From positions 1 to 49,814 of the forward strand of contig DATFMH010000093.1 in NCBI GenBank assembly GCA_035267045.1: a stretch of DNA of 49,814 nucleotides. The letters are read 5' to 3'. How positions within the stretch are numbered: the first letter of the stretch is position 1; the number at the start of each line of letters is the position of its first letter. Below the pieces are notes generated by a model. That model ran no database searches and was not told the origin of the DNA. It saw only the letters and a list, made by a program, of their open reading frames with translations. The DNA is from DATFMH01 sp035267045 (GTDB lineage: Bacteria > Bacteroidota > Rhodothermia > Balneolales > DATFMH01). The translations under genes and the position numbers were made by a program. This document shows, piece by piece, positions 38,254 through 48,700 of this stretch.

Positions 38254-39432
38254 ATGAAGAAAACAATACTGTTGATCATTGAGGGTACATATCCCTGGTA
38301 TAGAGGAGGAGTGAGCGAATGGGTTCATCAATACCTACATGCGTTTTCAGATTGCAACATTCTGATATTACAGATAGCCTCTGAGCCTTATGTAACACTG
38401 AATATAGATCAGGCTATTTATGAAATTCCACCTAATTTAATTGAATTTAAAAGAATTTCACTACCCGATTTAGCTAATGATTGGTATTATTTTCGATACC
38501 CGTGGAGCCATACAATAATTGATACCGTTAAGTTATTTATGAGATCTGTATCATTGATACATGTAACCAACACTGGATTTGCAGGTTGGCTTGGGACACA
38601 GCTTGCAACTTATTATAAACAGCCTCTATTATTAACTGAGCATGCAGTTTATTGGAAAGAAATTGAAATGGGAGCGGTTGCTTTAGAATGTGGATACATG
38701 TTGGAGAATGCCAAGTATAACAGGAGAGAAGTGGTTAGTATTTTTAAACAATTCGCACACGAAACTTATTTAAGAGCTTACAAAACAATTAGTGTATCTC
38801 AGCACAATTTAAACTACCAGAGAACCCTTGGCGCCAATAGTCCGGTTTATATTCCGAATGGAATAAATCATCATCTAATCGACGATCAGCCAGCAGATAT
38901 GACGCGTAATGATATGGTTATTGGTTGGGTTGGAAGATGTGCTAAGATGAAAAATCCAATGCGCTTCTTTGAAGTAATAGAAACTATGCACAACTATCGA
39001 CTTATAAACGTTCGTTTTATAATGATGTTAAGTTTTGCCGGTGAAGCTGGATTGGAGGACGAAATAAATAAGCAAGCCAAAAATTATCATTATTTGGAAG
39101 TAATATGGAATGAGAAAGCGATTAATTATATACACAAGTTTGATGCCCTTTGTATAACCAGCTATAATGAATCTCAACCCTTAGTCCTTTTTGAAGCTTT
39201 ATCTCAAAATGTGCTGCCTTTTGGATGGAAAGCAGGTGATGCCAATGCAAAATATGGCCTTTTTATTGAACAACATGAGCCGGCAACAGTTCTTGTGAAT
39301 AAGCTAATGACCGTTTGGAATAATAAGGTTTACTGGTCAGAGGAATTACAATCCAAAAAGAAATTATTAAAAGCCGAACATACATGGGAAAAAATATTTT
39401 CAAAATATCGAACACTGATGTCGGGTAACTAA
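38254..39432 (+). CDS. PelF-like GT4 glycosyltransferase, divergent paralogue
   Basis: 392 residues. It begins KKTILLIIEGTYPWYRGGVSEWVHQ, the N-terminal signature of PelF (LxxEGxYPxxxGGVSxW), shared with the next gene. The C-terminal GT-B half has IGWVGR and an E-x7-E donor site, Glu306 to Glu314 (ESQPLVLFE). The segment after it is LPFGWKAGDAN instead of the usual PVVATDVGG, and the protein is shorter than PelF. It is probably cytoplasmic, using a UDP-sugar, but it may have a different donor or an accessory role such as initiation. I chose ATG 38254; the longer TTG frame adds five weak residues. It is the first gene of the polysaccharide operon, 206 bases before pelF. Confidence 0.85.
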   Translation: MKKTILLIIEGTYPWYRGGVSEWVHQYLHAFSDCNILILQIASEPYVTLNIDQAIYEIPPNLIEFKRISLPDLANDWYYFRYPWSHTIIDTVKLFMRSVSLIHVTNTGFAGWLGTQLATYYKQPLLLTEHAVYWKEIEMGAVALECGYMLENAKYNRREVVSIFKQFAHETYLRAYKTISVSQHNLNYQRTLGANSPVYIPNGINHHLIDDQPADMTRNDMVIGWVGRCAKMKNPMRFFEVIETMHNYRLINVRFIMMLSFAGEAGLEDEINKQAKNYHYLEVIWNEKAINYIHKFDALCITSYNESQPLVLFEALSQNVLPFGWKAGDANAKYGLFIEQHEPATVLVNKLMTVWNNKVYWSEELQSKKKLLKAEHTWEKIFSKYRTLMSGN

Positions 39433-39638
39433 ATTATAAACAGTTAATAATGAAATGACTTTAAATCGTAATGTATTATATGCCAATATGCTAAGTGTTG
39501 CTACAATAAAGAATGACCAAAAGTTGGCCCTATAGTAATGTTATAATTTAATAGAAAACAAGTAAATAGGGTCTTTCAATATTATACTGTTCAACAGATA
39601 ACTGAAATAAAAATTATAATCAAAGAAATACATTCTGA
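39433..39638. promoter_or_regulatory. Gap between the two PelF-like genes
   Basis: 206 AT-rich bases without an ORF, large for an operon whose other gaps are small, so a second promoter is possible. It holds a loose inverted repeat CCCTAT (39528-39533) / ATAGGG (39566-39571) flanking a TATAAT-like sequence near 39542. This is suggestive only. Confidence 0.3.
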
Positions 39639-41213
39639 ATGGATGTTGCAGAGAGACCTACGGTACTACTAGCTACGGAAGGATCTTATCCATATAAAGG
39701 TGGTGGAGTCTCCACCTGGGCACAGATGTTGTGTGAGGAGTTAAATGGCCAGATTGATTTTATTATTTTTGCACTTTCAAACAGTTCCCAGGATAAGATC
39801 CGGTATAATCTGCCTTCAAATATAAAAGCTGTCTATAACATTCCACTGTGGGTAACAGAAGATACTGTCGTTTACTATAATGCTGAACCACCTTTTTCTT
39901 ATTATTTAAAAAGAAAGCTTAGGACAACACGAAACGATATTGATAATCTTTTTCGTCCCATTTTTAAAGATTTCATTGAATGTTTAAAAGACCCCGTTAC
40001 CAAATCTGTTGAATCAGGACAGGTTATCTATGGTCTTTGGAAGTATTTCCAATATTATGATTATAAAATGACTTTAAGCCATATTTCAACATGGGACCAT
40101 TTCAAACAATTCTTGTTCGAATATACAGATAAAACAATAACAAGCAGTAGTACAGAAACGCCACATTTATTAGATATGACTTACGGAATGCGTTGGTTGT
40201 ATCATTTTATGATGCCGATTGTGGCATCAATACCACAAATTAATTTAAGCATGAGTACGTTGGCAGGGTTTCCTGTAATACCATCCATAGTTGCTAAATT
40301 TGAATATGGAATACCTTATATGGTTATTGATCATGGTGTTTTCATAAGAGAACGGTTGATCAACATAAGTAACACAAATTTTTCATATTCCGCCAAGAAA
40401 ATTTTACTTGATATGGCAACATTGATTACCGGCACCGCATATCATTATGCTGATCGGATCTTGCCGGTATCAGGTTTTAATAAGAACTGGGAAATTACTT
40501 TCGGTGCTGAGGCCAATAAAATAGAAGTAATTCCTAATGGCGTAGATACACAATATTTTGTCCCGGGACCAAAACCTAAAGAATTAAATAATACAAAGAC
40601 TGTCGTTGCTGTTAGTCATATTTTTCCATTGAAGGATATAGAAACAATGATAAAAGTTTGTGAGATTGTCAGTGGGAAAATACATGATGTACAGTTTATC
40701 GTTTATGGGAGCCTGGATATTGATCCGGATTACACTCGAAAATGTCAAGCTCTGATAAAAAGACTGCACATTGAAGAAAATTTTAAACTTGCAGGTTACC
40801 ATGCCAATCCAAGAGAAACATATAATGAGGGGGATATTTATTTAATGACCTCAATATCAGAAGGAGTACCTTATACACTACTGGAAGCTATGAGCTGTGG
40901 TAAACCCGTAGTGGCAACTGATGTAGGTGGCATTAGTGAAATATTGAAAGACAATGGAATATTATGTAAGCCAAGAGATCCCAACAATATAGCCGAAGCT
41001 GTTCTACTATTATTAGTAGATGATGCGATGAGGAATGAGATGTCTGTCAATTCCAGGGCTAATGTCATAAAAGAATTTTCAAAAGAACATTTTGTGCAAC
41101 ATTACAAAAATATATTTCAGGAATTATTACAAAAAAAAACACAGAAAGATAAGATAAAGATAACCTTGCCATCAGTTAATTATTTATTACGCCATATTAA
41201 TGAACAACATTGA
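39639..41213 (+). CDS. pelF: PelF-type glycosyltransferase (GT4)
   Basis: 524 residues, matching the length of canonical PelF, the cytoplasmic polymerase that uses UDP-hexosamine in Pel synthesis. The N-terminal half has the PelF signature TVLLATEGSYPYKGGGVSTW and an extended insertion region. The donor half has IPNGVDTQYF, SHIFPLKDIETMI, and the E-x7-E pair Glu408/Glu416 followed by GKPVVATDVGGISEIL. It overlaps the pelG start by 14 bases. The enzyme class is certain. The Pel assignment rests on this signature together with the adjacent PelG-like, PelA-like and PelB-like proteins. Confidence 0.9.
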   Translation: MDVAERPTVLLATEGSYPYKGGGVSTWAQMLCEELNGQIDFIIFALSNSSQDKIRYNLPSNIKAVYNIPLWVTEDTVVYYNAEPPFSYYLKRKLRTTRNDIDNLFRPIFKDFIECLKDPVTKSVESGQVIYGLWKYFQYYDYKMTLSHISTWDHFKQFLFEYTDKTITSSSTETPHLLDMTYGMRWLYHFMMPIVASIPQINLSMSTLAGFPVIPSIVAKFEYGIPYMVIDHGVFIRERLINISNTNFSYSAKKILLDMATLITGTAYHYADRILPVSGFNKNWEITFGAEANKIEVIPNGVDTQYFVPGPKPKELNNTKTVVAVSHIFPLKDIETMIKVCEIVSGKIHDVQFIVYGSLDIDPDYTRKCQALIKRLHIEENFKLAGYHANPRETYNEGDIYLMTSISEGVPYTLLEAMSCGKPVVATDVGGISEILKDNGILCKPRDPNNIAEAVLLLLVDDAMRNEMSVNSRANVIKEFSKEHFVQHYKNIFQELLQKKTQKDKIKITLPSVNYLLRHINEQH

Positions 41214-42822
41214 ATTTGCAACGATTAAGAAAGATGATTCCAAGATTGACACATTGGCTCAGCATATACATGGATTAATTGGGAATCCTGTAAGTGTATG
41301 GGCTGTAGCTGCTACCATTGAATCGATTGGAATCCGTGAAAAAGATGTTTTACAGGATTTTGGTTATAAGAGTTTATATGATCTGGCCAGTGAGATTTAC
41401 AGAATTCTCAAGAATGAAAAATATAGAACATCAGTAATCGAAAATAACGATAGTGATTTTAATGAAAGCGTATTACTGGATAATATTATATCATTTTTAA
41501 AATATTATGGTTTAGGGTTACTCGTGACAATTCCTTTATTAAGTCAGATTGCGTCATTATTTATCTTCGATTATTCATTATGGGCATGGATTCATTTAAA
41601 TAAAGCACAGGCTACTATGATAGCCATTGGGGTGATTAGTTCATTTATTATAACAGGTGGGTTCGTTCAGGTTATAGGTCGGGAAATAAACAGATATATC
41701 GGAATGGGTGATTATGGTTTAGCTAAAAAACTAACAAGGCAGATTCTTCTCATTGGGGGGATAACCATAATTTGCAGTCAATCGTGCTTCTATTTTTTGA
41801 ATATGCTTTTTTATTTTTATCCAATAAACATGGTTACTCTATCAGTAATTTATGGGTGTCTAATTGGCTTTATGATACTATTATCATCGGTACTTTATAC
41901 ACTTGAGCAAATAAAGAGTATCACCATTGCGGTAATTATTGGTACCGGATTAGTTGTCACTGGTATCAAGTTGATGCATTTAAATATGTATATAGCTCAA
42001 TGGATGGGATTAGGAGCAACAGATTTGATATTAGTGTTCTACATGAGGAGTTATTTCTCCAAAATGACTCATAGTAATCCAAAAGATACAGCTGATATAT
42101 TACCACAAATAGAAGTGATCTATTATCGCAATTATCGATATTTCCTATATGGAATTTTATACTTCAGTTTTATTTTTATGGATCGAATTATAGCCTGGTC
42201 CACTGGCAAACCGCCAACCTCTTTTATTATCTGGTTTAATACACCCTATGAGTTAGGTATGGATTGGGCACTTTTGGGTTTAATAGCAACTGTAGGTGTG
42301 TTGGAATACGATATCCATTTATTTTCTGAACGTATTCAATACTTCCAAAAGAGAGCAACTTACGACCAGATACCGAAGTTCAACGCTTACTTTATGAAAT
42401 TGTATAAACATCAGGTTTTAATATTGATAGGTATGAATATCATCTCTGTAATGGCTGCATATTATGCAATTCATAGCTTAAAACCATATGGTAATGAATA
42501 TCCTTTAATTAAGGACTTTTTTGCCAGCCCCATCACGAGTAATGTTTTTTGGCTTGCTAGTTTAGGTTATATCTTTTTTTCAATAGGATTATTACATACC
42601 CTTTATTGTTTTACCTTAGCTCGTCCTGGATATGTCGTTTTTAGTTTATTAATAAGTCTAATTTCTAATTTTTCAATTGGTTTTATAATGAGCCGTTTAA
42701 TTTCACCTGAATATGCAATTACAGGCTTAGTTACCGGTTCTGTCGTTTTTGCATTGTTAACCGGATGGTATATAACAAAATCATTCCATCGAATGGATTA
42801 CTTCTACTTTTCAGCATATTAG
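41200..42822 (+). CDS. pelG: PelG-like MOP-family polysaccharide transporter with N-terminal extension
   Basis: 540 residues. From about residue 95 onward there are roughly twelve membrane helices with the PelG-type loop DRIIAWSTGKPP...FNTPYELGMDWALLGLIATVG and REINRYIG. In canonical Pel, PelG works with PelF to move polymer across the inner membrane. Residues 1-95 are a soluble domain (HGLIGNPVSVWAVAATIESIGIREKD, then FGYKSLYDLASEIYRIL) that the ~456-residue Pseudomonas PelG lacks. It is translationally coupled to pelF by overlap. Confidence 0.87.
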   Translation: MNNIEFATIKKDDSKIDTLAQHIHGLIGNPVSVWAVAATIESIGIREKDVLQDFGYKSLYDLASEIYRILKNEKYRTSVIENNDSDFNESVLLDNIISFLKYYGLGLLVTIPLLSQIASLFIFDYSLWAWIHLNKAQATMIAIGVISSFIITGGFVQVIGREINRYIGMGDYGLAKKLTRQILLIGGITIICSQSCFYFLNMLFYFYPINMVTLSVIYGCLIGFMILLSSVLYTLEQIKSITIAVIIGTGLVVTGIKLMHLNMYIAQWMGLGATDLILVFYMRSYFSKMTHSNPKDTADILPQIEVIYYRNYRYFLYGILYFSFIFMDRIIAWSTGKPPTSFIIWFNTPYELGMDWALLGLIATVGVLEYDIHLFSERIQYFQKRATYDQIPKFNAYFMKLYKHQVLILIGMNIISVMAAYYAIHSLKPYGNEYPLIKDFFASPITSNVFWLASLGYIFFSIGLLHTLYCFTLARPGYVVFSLLISLISNFSIGFIMSRLISPEYAITGLVTGSVVFALLTGWYITKSFHRMDYFYFSAY

Positions 42823-42856
42823 AATAGTAGTATATGATTAATCGTAATCAATTTAT

Positions 42857-43660
42857 ATGAATGGATTTATAAACTATATTCTGATCGTACTATTTATGAC
42901 AGGTTTAATAAGCTGCAATCAAAAAAATAGTCTGATATCCTTTTATGTAGACTATGGTAAAGTCAATTCTTCAGACTTGATTGGTGAAGATATGGTTATT
43001 GTTGAACCGGATAATTATACGAGATCGGATGTTTTGAGCCTGAGGCAAAACAATATAAAAGTTATTGCATATATAAGTTTGGGAGAAGTCAATCCTTCAC
43101 GGTGGTATTATTCATTACTTGAGAAAAGAGGATTTATCGGTATTAATGAAAATTGGAATAGTCCATATATAGATCTTGAAGATTCCATATCTCGATCCAT
43201 AATAGTCAATACAGTGATTCCGGATATTATGAAAAAAGGATTTGACGGGTTATTTCTGGATACAATAGATGATGTTGCGTCATATACAAATAGATCATAC
43301 TTACAACCTTATATGATTGAATTGATTAGAAATATACATGACAAGAATAAAGGGAAATATATAATTCAAAATGCAGGATTTTTCCTGGTGGACAAAACCA
43401 AGAATTTTATTGATGCCATGTTAGTGGAGGATGTTGCAACATCGTATGATTTTACTACAAATACCTACCATTTAGCTACAGAAAAAAAATATCAAGAGGA
43501 TGTCGATATGATCAGGTACTATCAAAAACAAATACATAAACCATTCTTTATTGTTGATTATGCTAATACAGAATCTCTGAGACAAGCCGTAAAAAAGAGA
43601 CTCGATACGCTCGGAATTTCATATTTCATAGGAACAATCAATTTAAATGCCACAAAGTAA
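42857..43660 (+). CDS. Lipidated GH114/TM1410-like glycosidase (PelA hydrolase-domain homologue)
   Basis: 267 residues. The N-terminal hydrophobic segment ends in a lipobox LISC (Cys20), so the protein is a lipoprotein. The rest is a TIM barrel of the TM1410/endo-alpha-1,4-polygalactosaminidase type. It has VIAYISLGEVNPSRWY, KGFDGLFLDTIDD (Asp135) and LVEDVATSYD with the presumed catalytic Glu191, then FFIVDYAN. This is the same fold as the hydrolase domain of PelA, which trims the GalNAc-rich Pel polymer in the periplasm. Here it is a separate gene, between PelG and the membrane protein, rather than fused to a deacetylase. Confidence 0.85.
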   Translation: MNGFINYILIVLFMTGLISCNQKNSLISFYVDYGKVNSSDLIGEDMVIVEPDNYTRSDVLSLRQNNIKVIAYISLGEVNPSRWYYSLLEKRGFIGINENWNSPYIDLEDSISRSIIVNTVIPDIMKKGFDGLFLDTIDDVASYTNRSYLQPYMIELIRNIHDKNKGKYIIQNAGFFLVDKTKNFIDAMLVEDVATSYDFTTNTYHLATEKKYQEDVDMIRYYQKQIHKPFFIVDYANTESLRQAVKKRLDTLGISYFIGTINLNATK

Positions 43661-43731
43661 AATTTATACTTTAGAAGCTTTATTTAGGGAAATATTCTTC
43701 AAGAAAATAAACAAGAAATCGATTTTATATA

Positions 43732-45756
43732 ATGGATTCTTATACTATTCAAGTACTTTACGCTACATTCAGACTTGTTATAATAGTTGTCATATTATTT
43801 GTTTGGATTGCCCCGCTCTATTTTCAATCAATTAGTAAATATGACTTGTTTGATAGAATTGTCTTATCCTGGTTAGGCATGGGAGGTTTACTATTGGTGC
43901 TTATTACATTATTATCATTTTTGCACCTTTATGATCTGATAAGCATAGTTGCTTCGCTTATTATGATATTAATTATAAAAAGAGTATGGAAGGACGAACC
44001 CAATAATCTCATTGATTATTTAAAAAAAATCGAAAACCAGGTTATTTTTTTACATATCAGCTTTATTGAGAGTTTCAGGCAGAGTGATAGCATTATCACA
44101 TTTAAAAAGGTCAAAAAGAATCTAACACAAAGGCATAGCCTATTTATTGTCGCTGTTTTGCTTATAATTATTATAGGTATTGTATATATCTATAAAATTA
44201 ACGCAGTATTTGAATATGCCGAGCCTTTATCGAGGGAATGGTTCTTTAATATTAACAGGGTAAAAGAGATCAGGTTGCAGAATTATTTTGGAAATGTCCC
44301 CTCTGCCGCCGGATTATTTGCATTAGTAGATTTATTATCACTTGCCGTTCATGTAGAACCGGAAATAATATTACATATTTTCGGAATTTTTATTAATGCC
44401 TGGATAATGGTATTGATCACCTGGGTGTCTGGTAAAATAATTGATGAAAAAGGTACCCTTATACCCTTAACAGGTGCAATAATTTACATTTTTTTCATTA
44501 GTCAATTATTTCCGATACCCTCCGATTATTTTATAGAAGCAAATTCCCTGATGTTGTCACTCAGTTTTGCACTCCCGGTTTTACTACTGATGGGAAGTAA
44601 ATTAGTAGTTCAAAACAGACATATAAATTATATCGTATTGTTTGGATTATTGGCAGTCGGACTTACTAATGTGTTTATATTTTTAGTAACTGTAGTGTTA
44701 GCCTTACTTCAAATTGCAGCATTAAACCTTTATCGTCGCTTGAATAATCGTTTAAATAGCTTTTACATTGTTGCTGCTGCTTGTGTAGTCATTGTATTAA
44801 TTTATAGTAAATATTTGTATACAAGTAAAGTCAGTATATACACCTTTCTTAAGAGTCAATTATTTGCTACTAACATCTATAGTTTTTTACCCGATAAAAT
44901 TGTTATACCAATAAAGATAATAAGCTTAATAGCGTTAGGCATTTCGACGTTATTCATATTAAAACATATTGCTTTCGAAATAACCAATCACAGGACTAAA
45001 AATGAAATAAACATATCGATTGATATAATCATTATGACTCTTGCATTTATCTATGTCCTGGAAAATGACAGTATTGATAAAATAATTGATTACGATCAGT
45101 TGAATACCCTGTATGTGATCCTCCTTTCGATATATATATCGATCATAATTTGGTATCTATACAAATATATAAGAGTTGTATTTGCGATATCCGGGAAGTA
45201 TTGGATATTCGTTGAATCAATTATTGTGATAACTGTTTTAGCTTTCTCATATAATTATACAGATCAATCAGATCCATTTCAGGTTACATCAAAAAAAAGA
45301 ACTGACCACTTTTTTAAAGCGTATTATAAAATTAACCGGAATTATCTACCCTATACATATACTATTATAGCCCCATCTATAGATTCTACGTTAGCCAAAA
45401 ATCGCCATTATTTTATGGATTATAGCTATTTCCTATCCGATTACCGAAAAATGGATTCTCTGTATAAAGTTTTGCCGATAGACGAGAGACCTAAATTGCT
45501 GGATAATATTCGAACAACAAACTTATTCATATTTATAGAAAATCCACCTTATTCATGGTTATCCGAAGGTGTGATACCGGATCAACAAAAGGTTATGCTT
45601 TCCATGAATGAATGGGTATTCGATTATAAATACAAAGGATATAATAATCTTAAGGTATACTATAAATCACCTGAATTTACTGTTTATGAATTGATAAATA
45701 ACACTCAAAATAATTCACAGAAATCCATACTATTCCCTCCCTCAAATACGAGATGA
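43732..45756 (+). CDS. Multi-pass membrane protein, GT-C-like layout, unknown function
   Basis: 674 residues with about twelve hydrophobic segments. Three N-terminal helices (12-86) are followed by a ~45-residue charged cytoplasmic stretch. Another helix (~134-153) precedes a hydrophilic extracytoplasmic loop containing EYAEPLSREWFFNINR. Many more helices follow, up to ~520, and then a soluble C-terminal domain (~525-660). The layout (large first extracytoplasmic loop, soluble tail ending near EFTVYELINN) resembles GT-C fold enzymes, but I see no diagnostic motif. By position it could replace the PelD/PelE inner-membrane parts of canonical Pel, but it shows no GAF or GGDEF domain. It ends 4 bases before the next gene. 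The function is not known. Confidence 0.8.
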   Translation: MDSYTIQVLYATFRLVIIVVILFVWIAPLYFQSISKYDLFDRIVLSWLGMGGLLLVLITLLSFLHLYDLISIVASLIMILIIKRVWKDEPNNLIDYLKKIENQVIFLHISFIESFRQSDSIITFKKVKKNLTQRHSLFIVAVLLIIIIGIVYIYKINAVFEYAEPLSREWFFNINRVKEIRLQNYFGNVPSAAGLFALVDLLSLAVHVEPEIILHIFGIFINAWIMVLITWVSGKIIDEKGTLIPLTGAIIYIFFISQLFPIPSDYFIEANSLMLSLSFALPVLLLMGSKLVVQNRHINYIVLFGLLAVGLTNVFIFLVTVVLALLQIAALNLYRRLNNRLNSFYIVAAACVVIVLIYSKYLYTSKVSIYTFLKSQLFATNIYSFLPDKIVIPIKIISLIALGISTLFILKHIAFEITNHRTKNEINISIDIIIMTLAFIYVLENDSIDKIIDYDQLNTLYVILLSIYISIIIWYLYKYIRVVFAISGKYWIFVESIIVITVLAFSYNYTDQSDPFQVTSKKRTDHFFKAYYKINRNYLPYTYTIIAPSIDSTLAKNRHYFMDYSYFLSDYRKMDSLYKVLPIDERPKLLDNIRTTNLFIFIENPPYSWLSEGVIPDQQKVMLSMNEWVFDYKYKGYNNLKVYYKSPEFTVYELINNTQNNSQKSILFPPSNTR

Positions 45757-45760
45757 GAAA

Positions 45761-48700
45761 ATGTTGAAATTTAGAATTGGTCTTAGTGTATCGATAATAT
45801 CATTACTCATATCCTTAATTGGTTGTGATATAAACTCACAGTTAAATGCAGAGACAAAGAGTCAAGATCCGGGGTATGTTCAGAAACGAAATTATATTAA
45901 TAATAAATTATCAAAAAGCGATGAACCGTTGGTATTAATCGTTAAGAATGATAAAGATGAAGCAAGTATAGAGATAACAAAAAATATAATTTGGACATTG
46001 ATATATACTAAAATTACCTACAGAACCTTTGATGTTATAACAAATAATGATCAATTTGAGATACCAACTTCAACTCATATCATTTGTTTATCAGTCAGTG
46101 ATTTGGGAAATATCTCAACAAAAAGTCTAAAAAAAATCATAGGCTTTGTAGCAGCGGGAAACTTGTTGATTGTTGTACAACCGGTTTGGGATCAGCGTAT
46201 AGAACCCTTAGTAGGAATTAAGCCAGATGCGATGGGTAAAATGGATACAACAGCAAAAGGCATTTATTTTAATAAAAAAGTTTTACCCGGATTACAATAT
46301 AAAAGACTTAAACCTGAGATGGGAAGCATTCATAATGGTTATCACAAAAATGAATTTGAAAATGGATTGGATAAAATTTTATCAGCATCGAGCGATACGA
46401 CCTATCCCGTTTTAATTGAGAAAAAAATTGGAATGGGTTATGTTGATTATTATAATACGTATATCCTTACCGGAAAAAGGTTCCGTGGTATTATATTCTC
46501 TAATATTATTAAAGGACTGCAAGATATCCCTTACCCAACTGCTAATGTCAGTTCTATTTTCCTGGACGATTTCCCTCAACCTCTTTATAATTATAAAAGC
46601 CCCCCTATAGATAAGGAATATGATCTTACTGATGCAAATTTCGTAAGTAAAGTTTGGTGGCGTGATATGTCAGCTTTAGCGGATTCAATGAATCTGAAAT
46701 ATACAGGTATGTTAGTTTTTAACTACAATAATGAAATCACACCACCTTTCGATTTTAAGCAATGGACGCATGGTAAAATTGATATTAATAACAGAGCAAT
46801 GGATGCTAGCTTATGGTTGCTTAATGAGGCAAAAAAAGAAGGTTTAGAATTAGGATTTCATGGATATAATCATGTATCGCTTCTGTTGAACAATTGGAGT
46901 GACGAACGTTATATGAAAGCTGCGATAGAAACAGCCAAAAAGAGATGGAAGATTGATAATATCGGACCTTTACCGGTTACCTATGTTCCACCTAATGATT
47001 ATATAGACTCTGTTGGTATTCAGAGCCTTGTTAAGGGTATGCCCTCTATTAGGTATTTATGCAGCCTGTATCTTGATGAAGTGCCTAAAGGCAATGGGCG
47101 TGAGTTTGATTTGGATCCCTATTCTAACTGGTTATTTGATTATCCAAGAATCTCTGATGGATATGTCGATAATGTTATTTCCATCTTCAATCAACAGAGT
47201 TTATATATCTATACTGGTATTTGGAATCATTTTATCCATCCGGATGACGTATACGATTTACCATCACTGGGAGGTGAAGGTAACTTTGATCCTCGTAATA
47301 TTCATAGTCTTGGTTGGCATAAATATGCCGATAAAAAAGTAGGTTTATATGAAGTATTTAAAAAAAGGCTAATTGAGACTAAAAGAAATAATCCCCTGAT
47401 TCGGTATGAGACTGTATCAGAAGCTGTCCCAAAAGTTATTAATTGGCGAAGCAGCCTAGTAGAACGAAGATTTGAAGATAGTACAGTAACACTCATACAT
47501 TTGAATCTATCAAGTGAACAGGATACCGGGAAGATATACTGGTATGTTTATGTTCCACGGAAGGATGTTACTATTCTGGAAAAGGCGATCCGTAAGCAAA
47601 GCGATACACTCGCTTCAGTGCCTTTATGGAATGGTTATTTATTCCAGTTTGCATCCCGATCAAAATATCTGACTCTGCCTCTATACAGCGGAAAAATTAT
47701 GAAATCAGGTAAACGGCAAAATGCTATCATTAAGAAGGCGATAGACCGTTATGAACAGGATTTACATGATACACCATCCGTTACGGTGTATAATGATTCA
47801 TTACAATCTTATCATCGTTTACAAAAAGCACTTTTGACATTTAAAAAGCATCCTGATTCACATATTGTGCAGAATGATGTTATAAAACTTGCTGAAGCAA
47901 GTAATCGGCTGACGTATGCCAAAAATATATTGAAAGACAGGATAGTTTATTTTCCACCATGGTATAAAGACGATGTTGATCATTTACTCAATCTTTATTC
48001 CTGGCAGGATAGTTCCATGGTGATATGGGATATTATTGAAGAGAGATGGGATAAGTATCATGATATCGAAACATTACAACTGTATGACTATGTCACTCAA
48101 AAAATGGGGAATCCACCTGGAATGTGGGCAGATATTTGGAGCAGGAGAGCATTGTCTTTACAACCTGATAATGACAAATATAAGATCGCTTTTATCAGGT
48201 TACATCAAAAAAAAGATGATTGGCCGGAGACAAAAAAGTTATTGTTAGGATTGATTAAAGTGCATCCTGATTCGGATACACTTTATTATTACACATTAAG
48301 ACGTTCTGTATGGTATGATAAGCCAAAACAAATATTCAATTTGTTACAACAATTTCCGGAAAAATCATATCAACAATTAATACCTCTGGCAAGGAATATT
48401 GCCAATGTCTATGTCTATAATAGTCATAATGTAAAACAGGGAGATTATTGGGCTGAATTCGCTAATAAATTTGATCACAGGACTATCCTTCAAAAATTAT
48501 TGGACGAAAAACGATATAGGGATTTCAATTATTATAGTTGGAAATATCTTGAAAATGATCGTAATAATGAATCCCTGCGGACTTATATAGGTCGTGCTTA
48601 TTTAGATCAGGGAGAATTAAATACCGGTTTAAGAATTCTCTATCCATTGTTTAAAAATAATAAGGTTAATGACGATATTGTAAAAAGGGTTAGAACTGAG

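Noticed and set aside
39528..39571. Inverted repeat CCCTAT / ATAGGG around a TATAAT-like box before pelF
   Set aside because: Arms of six bases with a long spacer; too weak to claim as an operator.
43647..43835. Short plus-strand frame between glycosidase and membrane protein
   Set aside because: Overlaps both neighbours and shows no signal or motif; shadow frame.
43732..45756. Calling the membrane protein PelD
   Set aside because: PelD has four helices followed by GAF and GGDEF-like domains with an RxxD motif. This protein has about twelve helices and no such domains.
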